In this document: piece after piece, positions 37,266-44,855 of the stretch | Position numbering within the stretch: the stretch's first letter is position 1 | Layout: each line of letters starts with the position of its first letter | NCBI GenBank assembly: GCA_024280115.1 | Contig: JAJRQT010000059.1 | Span: forward strand, 1 to 60,344 | Length of the DNA: 60,344 nucleotides | DNA from: Bacteroidota bacterium | GTDB lineage: Bacteria; Bacteroidota; Bacteroidia; Cytophagales; Cyclobacteriaceae | Reading direction: 5' to 3' | Notes under the pieces: model-generated | Database searches by the model: none | Told to the model about the DNA's origin: nothing | The model's input: only the letters and a program-made list of their open reading frames with translations | Made by a program: the position numbers and the translations under genes

Positions 37266-37463
37266 TCAGCCGTTTCTATTGCTTACTAATAAATCTTTTA
37301 CATCAATATCCAGAATATTGGCTATCCTATTCAAGTCTTCAAGACTGGGCTGTCTTCGATTCTGAACATAGGAATTCACCATGTTATAACTCTTGCCAAG
37401 TTTCTCAGCTAACCATGTTTGCTTTATTCCTTTCTCTTCTAATACTGCCTTAATCCTATTCAT
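37266..37463 (-). CDS. Small XRE-family HTH regulator
   Basis: A 65-residue protein that is almost entirely a Cro/C1-type helix-turn-helix (KQTWLAEKLGKSYNMVNSYV, then QNRRQPSLEDLNRIANILDI). Size and position directly upstream of a nuclease gene match the controller (C) proteins of restriction systems, which time expression of the endonuclease. No C-box was identified. It probably forms a two-gene unit with the HNH gene. Confidence 0.85.
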   Translation of the reverse strand: MNRIKAVLEEKGIKQTWLAEKLGKSYNMVNSYVQNRRQPSLEDLNRIANILDIDVKDLLVSNRNG

Positions 37464-37581
37464 CAACTCTTAAATTGATTGAATTCGAATATAACAAAAT
37501 GTAATATAAATATCTCACTGAATGAGATATAAATATTATATAAAATGATGCTTCCACACAATTTTGGATAGTTTAAAAAAG

Positions 37582-38643
37582 CTAAAAATTAAAATCTCTC
37601 GGTTCGCCATTTTTTTCTCTACCGATCAATATGTGTTCTTTCCACCATGTGGAGTTGTCAAAACTATAGCTTTCTTCCTTTTCCTGAGTCAGCTGGATGC
37701 CCGAATTTTTTTTCATCAAATATTCCTCATGAATTGTTGGTAATATATCTGCCACCATGGCATTTTTATGATTTATGGCAGCGAAGTAGAGCGCTTCCTT
37801 CCAGTCAGCACCGGCATCAACGGGCACAGTTTCAGGGCTTATATCTCTCAAATATTCAAATGCCCAGCTGAAAACAGGGTCAGGTGTTTCCCTAAGCCAC
37901 TTCCACCAGTCTTTGATAAAATTGACCGTCTTTTTATCTCCAAATTGCTCTCCAAATTTTATCAGATCCTCATCGGTGGCTGATATGTAGGGCTTTTCCT
38001 CTTTTACCTTTTCAGAGGAATCATCATTATTCTTTTCTTCTCTGGACAGTTTTATATATTCCATTTCCTTTTGTCCGCGGATATCAGGGAGTAGTATGTA
38101 CTGATTGCCTGTCTGCTTATTGTGGTAATCGAAATAATCTATCTCTTGCACGTAATCCATCTTCAGGCTTTCATAGTATGGATAGACAGCATACATGGAG
38201 CTATACATGATATCCTGCTGCTTTCGTCGTAAAAAATTTTGATAAAACAGGATGTCCTCTTTAGAAATACGCGAAATATCATCGTAATCCAGGATTTTTT
38301 TGGAAATACGTTTAAAATCTTTCGTTACTTCAATTCCTTGCAAACCGGTCACTTGTTCTGCCCTCCATTGGCACTCCAGATCAAATAGTTTCTTCAATTG
38401 AATTTCCTTCAAACGCTCCCATGCATCGTCCTGGTATTCGCTTAATGTACGCTCCTCTTGGTATTTTGTATAGTCCCCATATACCTCCAGGTTTGCTTTA
38501 TGATTGGCATACCGCTTTAAAAAAGAGGCTACCGAAGATACGTTGTATTGTTCGAAATATGTCTTGTATCGCTCATCTTTACTCATTTCTTCTGCCATAC
38601 GCTCGGTGGCTGCCTTTACTTTTTTTCTATTTTCCTCTTTCAT
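37582..38643 (-). CDS. Protein of unknown function, 353 aa
   Basis: I do not recognise a family. The product is highly charged and rich in aromatic residues (Tyr, Trp), with predicted coiled-coil-prone helices at the N-terminus (ENRKKVKAATERMAEEMSKDE) and an acidic/basic linker near residues 205-222. The C-terminal half contains the clusters WWKWLRETPDPVFSWAFEYL and FAAINHKNAMVADILPTIHE, the latter recalling ankyrin- or HEAT-like helices. No signal peptide or membrane segment is present. It is monocistronic, downstream of neither neighbour, and divergent from the DUF1456 gene. Confidence 0.7.
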   Translation of the reverse strand: MKEENRKKVKAATERMAEEMSKDERYKTYFEQYNVSSVASFLKRYANHKANLEVYGDYTKYQEERTLSEYQDDAWERLKEIQLKKLFDLECQWRAEQVTGLQGIEVTKDFKRISKKILDYDDISRISKEDILFYQNFLRRKQQDIMYSSMYAVYPYYESLKMDYVQEIDYFDYHNKQTGNQYILLPDIRGQKEMEYIKLSREEKNNDDSSEKVKEEKPYISATDEDLIKFGEQFGDKKTVNFIKDWWKWLRETPDPVFSWAFEYLRDISPETVPVDAGADWKEALYFAAINHKNAMVADILPTIHEEYLMKKNSGIQLTQEKEESYSFDNSTWWKEHILIGREKNGEPRDFNF

Positions 38644-38770
38644 ACATTCAATTTTGTACTCAAATAAGTCGCTAAAACTTTCTGATGAATGATATCATCT
38701 TATGCTAATTATGTGCAAAATATAAGATTACATTGTGTTTATAAACGTAGTTTTGCAAAAAAGAAATTGT

Positions 38771-39016
38771 ATGCTCTCCAATAATGATATTCTGAAAAAA
38801 CTGCGGGTTGCACATAAACTCCGTACGGAAGATATTGTCGATATTTTGAAGTTGGTTAATTTTAAAATTTCAAAGGGTGCGCTGGGTGACTTGTTCCGCA
38901 ATGAAGACCATCCCAAATATGTGGAGGCTGGGGATCAGATCTTGAGAAATTTTCTAAATGCACTAATTATTCATTTGCGTGGACCCCGTCCTGATAAGAA
39001 GGAAAAAATGCCTTAA
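38771..39016 (+). CDS. DUF1456 single-domain protein
   Basis: An 81-residue protein matching one DUF1456 unit (SNNDILKKLRVAHKLRTEDI, ALGDLFRNEDHPKYVEAGDQ, ILRNFLNALI). Enterobacterial YehS carries two such units, so this is a half-length form; single-unit versions may dimerise. Function is unknown; a nucleic-acid-related role has been suggested for the family but is not shown here. The ATG at 38771 starts right at the conserved region. The stop lies 6 bases before a tandem-repeat tract. Confidence 0.8.
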   Translation: MLSNNDILKKLRVAHKLRTEDIVDILKLVNFKISKGALGDLFRNEDHPKYVEAGDQILRNFLNALIIHLRGPRPDKKEKMP

Positions 39017-39021
39017 TACAA

Positions 39022-39100
39022 CCTACTGCCTACTGCTACTGCTACTGCCTCCTGCTACTGCCTCCTGCTACTGCCTCCTGCTCCTGCCTCTTGCCACTTC
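39022..39100. repeat. Tandem CTGCCTCCTGCTA repeat tract
   Basis: At 39044-39082 three perfect copies of the 13-mer ACTGCCTCCTGCT lie head to tail. A CTACTGC-rich stretch precedes them and a degenerate fourth copy ends in TTGCCACTTC. Shorter versions occur at 19171 and 35325. The tract lies between the DUF1456 and amidohydrolase genes and does not enter either. Confidence 0.8.
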
Positions 39101-39122
39101 AATTCAATCTGCAATAATCAGT

Positions 39123-40190
39123 TTAAATATTCAAATATCTCAATGGATTCTCTTCTGCAATTTTATCCCACAATTTCTCACCCAAAAATCCCCTGAGGTC
39201 CATGCCAAATTTGCGTTCGGAACCTTCGATCTCAGTCATATAATAATCCGTCCCAAACAACACATGTTCCCTGATATCTTCATTTGTCTCCAAAAAGGTT
39301 TTGAGCACTGCAAATAAATCCGTCCGTACCAATGTATAGCTCACATCGGTATATACATTTTTGAATCGTTTGTCTTTGATCAGTTGATTGACCTTGTACA
39401 GCCATGTATTTTCCAGCTCCTGATGCCAGGATTCTTTTAGATATTTATCCCATTCACCTGAACCTCCATAGTGCGCAAAGCATATCTTTAAATCCGGATA
39501 TTTTTCGAGTATGGGTAAATACTGATCCGGATTGGTATAAACATCCGTGAATTCACTATTTTTTTGCTTTTGGTGCAATATACCTTGGGGATCGGTCATT
39601 CGCTCATTTGTCAGTTCACCTCGATAATACACCCCTCCTCTTGTACAATGGGTCATGATGGGTATCTGATTTTTTTCGGCGTATTCATAAACTCCATCAA
39701 GACGCGGATCGGCAGGAAAATACCCAATTGCCGGATATAATTTGATTCCGGTAAAATTGTGTTCTTCAATATATTTTTTTACAATATCCAGGACATTTTC
39801 ACGATCTGGATGTGCAAATACAAAAGGATAAATATTGTTGGGGTGTTGCTGCTTTAGTGCCGCCAACTGATCCAGTTGAGTAGTGAATTTTTCCGGCACC
39901 TCTCCTGCTTCCATAAATTCCATATCCATGGATAAAACAACGAATTTTGTCCCTGTGGGATAAAAACCCTGTAAGTGCTTAAAGATAGCTGCCTGGTTTC
40001 CTATCCCGGATATTTTTTGAAAGTTGTAGTATTTTTTTATAAGGTAGGAAGCTCCTTTAAATTTTACTTTCTCCAAAAACTTCGACATTCCCGGAGTTAC
40101 AGCAACCTTTGCAATGGATTTCACAAAACCTGGCAAAAAGTTCTCCGGGATGTGGCTTTCGTTGAAAATATGTGTGTGGCAGTTGATCAT
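39123..40190 (-). CDS. Amidohydrolase family 2 (TIM-barrel metal hydrolase)
   Basis: A 355-residue metal-dependent hydrolase or decarboxylase of the amidohydrolase_2 family. The ligands are visible: HTH in MINCHTHIFN, His in MTHCTRGG, His in CFAHYGG and Asp in LFGTDYYM, with Lys in GIKLYPA. Relatives act on cyclic amides, lactones or aromatic acids such as 2-pyrone and ACMS. The substrate is unknown. The gene has no operon partner. Its ATG is immediately followed by the conserved CHTH motif, which supports the start. Confidence 0.9.
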   Translation of the reverse strand: MINCHTHIFNESHIPENFLPGFVKSIAKVAVTPGMSKFLEKVKFKGASYLIKKYYNFQKISGIGNQAAIFKHLQGFYPTGTKFVVLSMDMEFMEAGEVPEKFTTQLDQLAALKQQHPNNIYPFVFAHPDRENVLDIVKKYIEEHNFTGIKLYPAIGYFPADPRLDGVYEYAEKNQIPIMTHCTRGGVYYRGELTNERMTDPQGILHQKQKNSEFTDVYTNPDQYLPILEKYPDLKICFAHYGGSGEWDKYLKESWHQELENTWLYKVNQLIKDKRFKNVYTDVSYTLVRTDLFAVLKTFLETNEDIREHVLFGTDYYMTEIEGSERKFGMDLRGFLGEKLWDKIAEENPLRYLNI

Positions 40191-40300
40191 AGCGGTTGTC
40201 TATTAAATAAGTACAGTATGCGGTGAGAAATTGCAATAATTATATGATAAAAGCAATTTTAATAAAAATTAGAATTACTTGAAATGGTGGACATTTAATT

Positions 40301-40777
40301 CTAAAACAACCATTTTATTAAATGGTACAGAAGTCCAAAAGGGGTCGTCGTTACAAAAGCATGTGGTCCGGAAGAATAACCATTCTTAAGGTATTCCTGA
40401 ACCTCAGGGAATTTTTTAGCATGTCGAAAAATTGGCTTTACTTTTAACTTCCAATACATACCGTACACTAAGATAAAGCCCGTACAAATTCCTATTCCTA
40501 CAACAATTAAAAAGGTAATTGAATCATAATTAACTGGAAAGAAAATGTAAATAAGACCTGGGATAATAATGATTGTTAGTAGTTTAATTCCCAGTGCTAT
40601 CAAATGCACTTTTCTGGCATATTTACTCCTGGGCACTTCAACATACAATGAATCATAACCGATTGAACCGGTTGGTCCTATCCCACCGACAATTTTTCCG
40701 GTTTTATGCAATGTATAATCATAAGGCTTTCCATCTGCCGGTAATGATAATTTGAAAAAACAGTTTTCTTCTTGCAT
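40301..40777 (-). CDS. Small membrane protein of unknown function
   Basis: A 158-residue protein with a polar N-terminal region of about 55 residues (YDSLYVEVPRSKYARK), two adjacent transmembrane helices (about 57-80 and 86-108), and a short basic C-terminal region. The two-helix hairpin suggests both ends lie on the same side of the membrane, probably cytoplasmic given the basic residues between KLKVKPIFRHAKKFPE. No family is recognised and there is no operon partner. Confidence 0.65.
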   Translation of the reverse strand: MQEENCFFKLSLPADGKPYDYTLHKTGKIVGGIGPTGSIGYDSLYVEVPRSKYARKVHLIALGIKLLTIIIIPGLIYIFFPVNYDSITFLIVVGIGICTGFILVYGMYWKLKVKPIFRHAKKFPEVQEYLKNGYSSGPHAFVTTTPFGLLYHLIKWLF

Positions 40778-41038
40778 AACTCAGGGGTTTATCGGGTAAA
40801 ATGTTATAGCAGGAATGATTAACCAAAAGATTCATGGGGTTGAGGTTTTAATATTTACAATCAAGCTCATTCAGGTTTGCAAACATATGATTGATTGTCA
40901 TCATATATCAAAGGAGATATTTTAACCTTAATTGAATAAATTCCGGCAAAACCAGGATATCTCATGATTGGTAATAAATCAACATACTCTTGGGCAGAGT
41001 ATGCGGTTATTAAGAATCAGAAATTGAGCAAAAGGGAA

Positions 41039-41069
41039 CTACCCCGGGAATTTTGATTATCCGAGGTAG
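41039..41069 (-). terminator. Hairpin terminator overlapping the sigma gene stop
   Basis: On the minus strand CTACCTCGG pairs with CCGGGGTAG (one G-U pair) around a 12-base loop and is followed by TTCCCTTTT. The first arm lies in the last codons of the sigma-factor gene. Confidence 0.55.
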
Positions 41070-41920
41070 GTTCTTAAAGCTTTGCTTCGGGAACTATGCC
41101 GGAGCCTCTTGGTTGCTTTTTCTTTTATCTGTCGCACACGCTCCCTGGTAAGGCCAAATCGCTCACCAATTTCTTCCAGTGTCATTGCATGCTTTCCGTT
41201 GAGCCCGTAGTAATAAGAAATTACATCGGATTCACGATGATTTAATGTGGATAGGGCGCGCTGCACATCTCTGCGCAAGGAATCTTCCATCAATCCTGAA
41301 TCCGTATTGTCAACCTGATTATTTTCTAATACATCGAGCAGACAATTGCCTTCTCCTGATACAAATGGTGCATCCATTGAAACCTGACGGCCTGAAATTT
41401 TCATGTTGTCAGCCACCTCTTCCGTGGCTATTTCTAACACATCAGCCAATTCTTCAGGAGACGGATCTCTTTGATATTTTTGCTCCAAATCGGAAAATGT
41501 CCTCGAAATTTTATTGAGAGAGCTTACGCGGTTCAGAGGAAGCCTCACAATCCGCGATTGTTCCGCCAATGCCTGCATAATAGATTGTCGAATCCACCAT
41601 ACTGCATATGATATAAATTTAAAACCACGGGTTTCGTCAAATCTTGAAGCGGCTTTGATAAGACCGAGATTCCCTTCATTTATAAGATCACCAAGCGTCA
41701 TGCTGCTATTTTGGTATTGTTTAGCAACAGAAACAACAAAACGCAAATTGGCCTTTGCCAATTTCTCCAGTGCTACCTGGTCGCCCTCACGTATTCTTCG
41801 CGCAAGGTTCACTTCTTCTTCGGCTGTTATCAAATCGACCTTGCCAATCTCCTGCAGATATTTATCGAGAGACTGACTTTCTCTGTTCGTGATTTGTTTT
41901 ACAATTTTTAACTGCTTCAT
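41057..41920 (-). CDS. RpoD-like sigma-70 factor
   Basis: A 287-residue sigma factor of the short Bacteroidota RpoD type (no region 1.1). Region 1.2 ([20 protein letters not shown]), region 2 ([28 protein letters not shown]), region 3 and region 4 ([20 protein letters not shown]) are complete. Small departures such as [14 protein letters not shown] and the C-terminus SKALRTYLG make me favour a group-2 paralogue over the housekeeping factor, but the sequence alone does not settle this. It follows a cold-shock gene by 109 bases and the desaturase and DEAD-box helicase genes on the same strand, which hints at a cold-related role. Confidence 0.92.
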   Translation of the reverse strand: MKQLKIVKQITNRESQSLDKYLQEIGKVDLITAEEEVNLARRIREGDQVALEKLAKANLRFVVSVAKQYQNSSMTLGDLINEGNLGLIKAASRFDETRGFKFISYAVWWIRQSIMQALAEQSRIVRLPLNRVSSLNKISRTFSDLEQKYQRDPSPEELADVLEIATEEVADNMKISGRQVSMDAPFVSGEGNCLLDVLENNQVDNTDSGLMEDSLRRDVQRALSTLNHRESDVISYYYGLNGKHAMTLEEIGERFGLTRERVRQIKEKATKRLRHSSRSKALRTYLG

Positions 41921-42029
41921 TCTTATTGGTTTCTCTTAATTAATACTGATAATTGCACTATTGTTACTATATTTTTTCACACTATCTTTATCTTTTCCCA
42001 ATCGTATGAATGTGAATAACACAGAATAA

Positions 42030-42227
42030 TTAATTCTTATTCAGCAATCTTACGTTAATAGCACTCATGCCTTTTTTACCTTTTTCCACATCAAATTCTA
42101 CGTGATCATATTCACAGATCTCATCGATCAGGCCGGAAGAATGTACAAAAATATCTTCTCGTGATTCTGAAGACTTGATAAAGCCAAAGCCTTTAGTCTC
42201 ATTAATAAATTTAACTTTTCCTTTCAT
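42030..42227 (-). CDS. Cold-shock domain protein, second copy
   Basis: A 65-residue cold-shock OB-fold protein with intact KGFGFI and DIFVHS motifs. It is more divergent than the copy at 33196 (EFDVEKGKKGMSAINV). It lies 49 bases downstream of the desaturase gene and 109 bases upstream of the sigma gene, in the same direction, so it is probably part of a cold-response unit. It would bind single-stranded RNA and keep messages translatable at low temperature. Confidence 0.93.
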   Translation of the reverse strand: MKGKVKFINETKGFGFIKSSESREDIFVHSSGLIDEICEYDHVEFDVEKGKKGMSAINVRLLNKN

Positions 42228-42276
42228 TGTTTATTTTATATTATTTTAAAAATTATTTATAATTCATACTAATTAA

Positions 42277-43371
42277 TCAAGCTGGCTTTATTCCTAATTG
42301 CCGTAATTGCTGAAGATGCCCATGCAATGCACTTTTAAATGTTCTTGCACTCTTATACGGCAATCCAAACTCCAAAGCAGTTGATCTGACAATCGCTGCA
42401 ATTTTCCTGTAATGAACATGACAAATATTTGGAAATAAATGGTGCTCAATTTGAAAATTCAACCCACCTACATACCACGATAACCAGCGATTTTTGTTGC
42501 CAAAATTTGTTGTTGTATGAAGTTGGTGTACAGCCCAGTTATTTTCCAGCTTATTATTTTCATCAGGCAAAGGATACTCTGTTCCTTCTATAACATGAGC
42601 CGGTTGAAATACAATTGCAAGTATGAACCCCGCAATGTAATGCATCATGACAATGCCAATCAGGATCTGCCACCACAGCAAAGAAGTAAGCATCAAAGGG
42701 ATTATGAAAATGTATCCTATATAAATCAATTTAGTAGCTATTAAAATGACCCATTCTATAGTAATATTGACCTTATGCTTTCTTGCTAAACCGTTCTTAT
42801 CATATCTTACAATCCGTACAAAATCCTTCAGGACTACCCAAATAATGGTCATAAGTCCATATAAAAACCATGCATAGATGAATTGATATTTATGTATTTT
42901 CTTCCATGCAGTATGTGGTGAAAACCTCAATATACCTCTGGAGCTTATATCTTCATCTTTTTCATGGATATTGGTAAAGGTATGATGCATTACATTGTGT
43001 TGCATCCTCCAGTTAAACGCATTTGCACCTACTAAATTTAAGGAATAACCGAACATGGAATTAATCCAGGATTTTCCGGAATAAGCTCCATGATTGGCAT
43101 CGTGCATCACCGAAAGACCAATTCCCGCAACTCCAAAACTCATGATCACCACAAGAAAAATAAGCCCCGGCATACCTGTAACTATTTCACTTACGATCAG
43201 TCCGTATGGAATAATATACAATGAAAACATGAAAATGGTTTTAATAACCATTTCCCGATTGGCATGGCGGTTTACATTATTAACCTTAAAATAATCATTC
43301 ACCCGCTTGTTTAACGTCGCGGAAAAATCGCGATTATTAGTGGCAAATGATAAAGTTTTTAATTTCTGCAT
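42277..43371 (-). CDS. Fatty acid desaturase (acyl-CoA/linoleoyl-CoA type)
   Basis: A 364-residue integral membrane di-iron desaturase that introduces double bonds into acyl chains. The three histidine boxes are intact: HDANH (residues 90-94), HNVMHH (125-130) and QIEHH near residue 310, the last typical of front-end and linoleoyl-type enzymes. Two pairs of transmembrane helices are visible. It lies 25 bases downstream of the DEAD-box helicase gene and 49 bases upstream of a cold-shock gene. Raising membrane unsaturation is a standard cold response, which supports that role for the cluster. Confidence 0.93.
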   Translation of the reverse strand: MQKLKTLSFATNNRDFSATLNKRVNDYFKVNNVNRHANREMVIKTIFMFSLYIIPYGLIVSEIVTGMPGLIFLVVIMSFGVAGIGLSVMHDANHGAYSGKSWINSMFGYSLNLVGANAFNWRMQHNVMHHTFTNIHEKDEDISSRGILRFSPHTAWKKIHKYQFIYAWFLYGLMTIIWVVLKDFVRIVRYDKNGLARKHKVNITIEWVILIATKLIYIGYIFIIPLMLTSLLWWQILIGIVMMHYIAGFILAIVFQPAHVIEGTEYPLPDENNKLENNWAVHQLHTTTNFGNKNRWLSWYVGGLNFQIEHHLFPNICHVHYRKIAAIVRSTALEFGLPYKSARTFKSALHGHLQQLRQLGIKPA

Positions 43372-43396
43372 ATTTTAACTCTATATATTAACACAT

Positions 43397-44515
43397 TTAA
43401 ACAAAAGGATGTTCAATTGTTGCCAATTTTCTTGCAGATATTCTGTTAATATTTTTTAAATAGCCTCTTTCGGCTACGTCACATAACGAAAAAGCTGAAC
43501 CAGTGGCTCCGGCTCTTCCCGTTCTTCCGATACGATGTGTATAGGTTTCAGGTGTCTCAGGTAAATCAAAATTGATAACGCAAGGCAGATTATTGATGTC
43601 GATGCCCCGGGCAGCAATATCGGTGGCCACCAATACACGTGTTGAATTTATTTTGAAATTATGCAACGCACGAGTTCGGGCATTCTGGGATTTGTCACCA
43701 TGTATGGCTTCCGCAGAAATGCCGGACTTATTAAGATCTTTTGCAATTCTATTCGCTCCGTGCTTGGTGCGTGAGAATACGAGCACGTTTTTCATTTCTT
43801 TTTCTGAAATGATATGCTTTAGTAAGGCGCGCTTTCTACTCTTTTCTACATGATATACAAATTGACGAATGTCCGCTTTTGCACTCGATGTTCCTTCAAC
43901 GTCTATTCTTATCGGATTGCGCATGATGGACATGACCAGCTTTTGGATTCCCTTTGGCATAGTTGCAGAAAAGAATATATTTTGCCGGTTTGATGGCGAA
44001 GCTGCCATGATTCTTTTTATATCATGGATAAAACCCATATCCAACATTCGATCTGCTTCATCGAGTACAAGGATTTCAAGGGTTTTTAAACTGATAATAC
44101 TCTGATTCATAAGGTCGAGCAAACGACCGGGTGTTGCGACTAGAATGTCCACACCGCGTCTTATTTGCTGCACCTGCTTTTGCTGGGAAACCCCGCCAAA
44201 AATAAGGGTGTTGCGGATTGGCAGATGTTTTCCATAGAAGTCAAGATTTTCACATACCTGTGCAGCCAACTCACGCGTTGGTGTAAGTATGAGCGCCTTA
44301 ATCCCCTTTCTTTGCCGGTTTTTTTGCAATATCTGTAATATCGGAATACAAAAGGCAGCCGTTTTTCCAGTACCTGTCTGGGCACATCCTATGACGTCTT
44401 TTCGGGATATTATCTGAGAAATGGCTGCTTGTTGAATTGGTGTTGGTTTACTATAACCTTTTTCGTGAAGCGCTTTTAAAATAGGCTCACTAAGGTTGAA
44501 ATTGTTAAATGACAT
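43397..44515 (-). CDS. DEAD-box RNA helicase, RhlE/CsdA-like
   Basis: A 372-residue helicase with a minimal core: Q motif (GYSKPTPIQQAAI), Walker A (AQTGTGKTA), PTRELA, TPGR, DEAD (VLDEADRMLDMG), SAT (FFSATMP), and HRIGRTGRAG. There is almost no C-terminal extension, which favours the RhlE type. Cold-shock helicases of this kind unwind structured mRNA and assist ribosome assembly. It is the first gene of the probable cold cluster and has a good promoter and a leader of about 190 bases, a feature of cold-induced genes. Confidence 0.94.
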   Translation of the reverse strand: MSFNNFNLSEPILKALHEKGYSKPTPIQQAAISQIISRKDVIGCAQTGTGKTAAFCIPILQILQKNRQRKGIKALILTPTRELAAQVCENLDFYGKHLPIRNTLIFGGVSQQKQVQQIRRGVDILVATPGRLLDLMNQSIISLKTLEILVLDEADRMLDMGFIHDIKRIMAASPSNRQNIFFSATMPKGIQKLVMSIMRNPIRIDVEGTSSAKADIRQFVYHVEKSRKRALLKHIISEKEMKNVLVFSRTKHGANRIAKDLNKSGISAEAIHGDKSQNARTRALHNFKINSTRVLVATDIAARGIDINNLPCVINFDLPETPETYTHRIGRTGRAGATGSAFSLCDVAERGYLKNINRISARKLATIEHPFV

Positions 44516-44855
44516 AAATACTAATTAAATGAATACACGAATCATCACATATGATCCGGTTTTTATTGGAAAGAACAGGAATATTATTCGGTTTGATACA
44601 GACGATTAAACGGCGAGTGTAGTTCCAATAAACTATTGTGGAGATTCTAAACACTGCAATTTCGAGAGAAAGTTAGGGCAGTAAATCAATATATCCACAA
44701 TTAACGCGTGCAAAAATACAAATAAAAATTGATGAATCAAAATAATAATCAGAATTCATTACTAATAATTGGCAAAGAAAGTAATGGACACTCACACAGT
44801 TGTCTCTACTTGGTCACTACTAACCTTTAAAGTAATTTTAATTGCTGCGCAATCA
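44516..44855. other. Leader and promoter region of the helicase gene
   Basis: A 340-base gap holding the promoter at 44711-44740 and a long untranslated leader for the helicase gene. No other gene is seen. The leader could form temperature-sensitive structure, but I cannot demonstrate one by eye. Confidence 0.5.
44711..44740 (-). promoter_or_regulatory. Predicted promoter of the DEAD-box cold cluster
   Basis: On the minus strand a -33 TTTTG (TTG at 44740-44738) and a -7 box TATTTTTG (44718-44711) are 19 bases apart, an excellent fit to the phylum consensus. Transcription would start near 44705, about 190 bases before the ATG. Confidence 0.7.

Noticed and set aside
39022..39100. Possible CRISPR array or coding tandem repeat
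   Set aside because: Units are 13 bases with no spacers, no cas genes are near, and the tract is outside the neighbouring reading frames.
41057..41920. Definite housekeeping sigma factor
   Set aside because: The protein is RpoD-like in every region, but small differences and the cold-gene context leave a paralogue equally likely, so no symbol was given.
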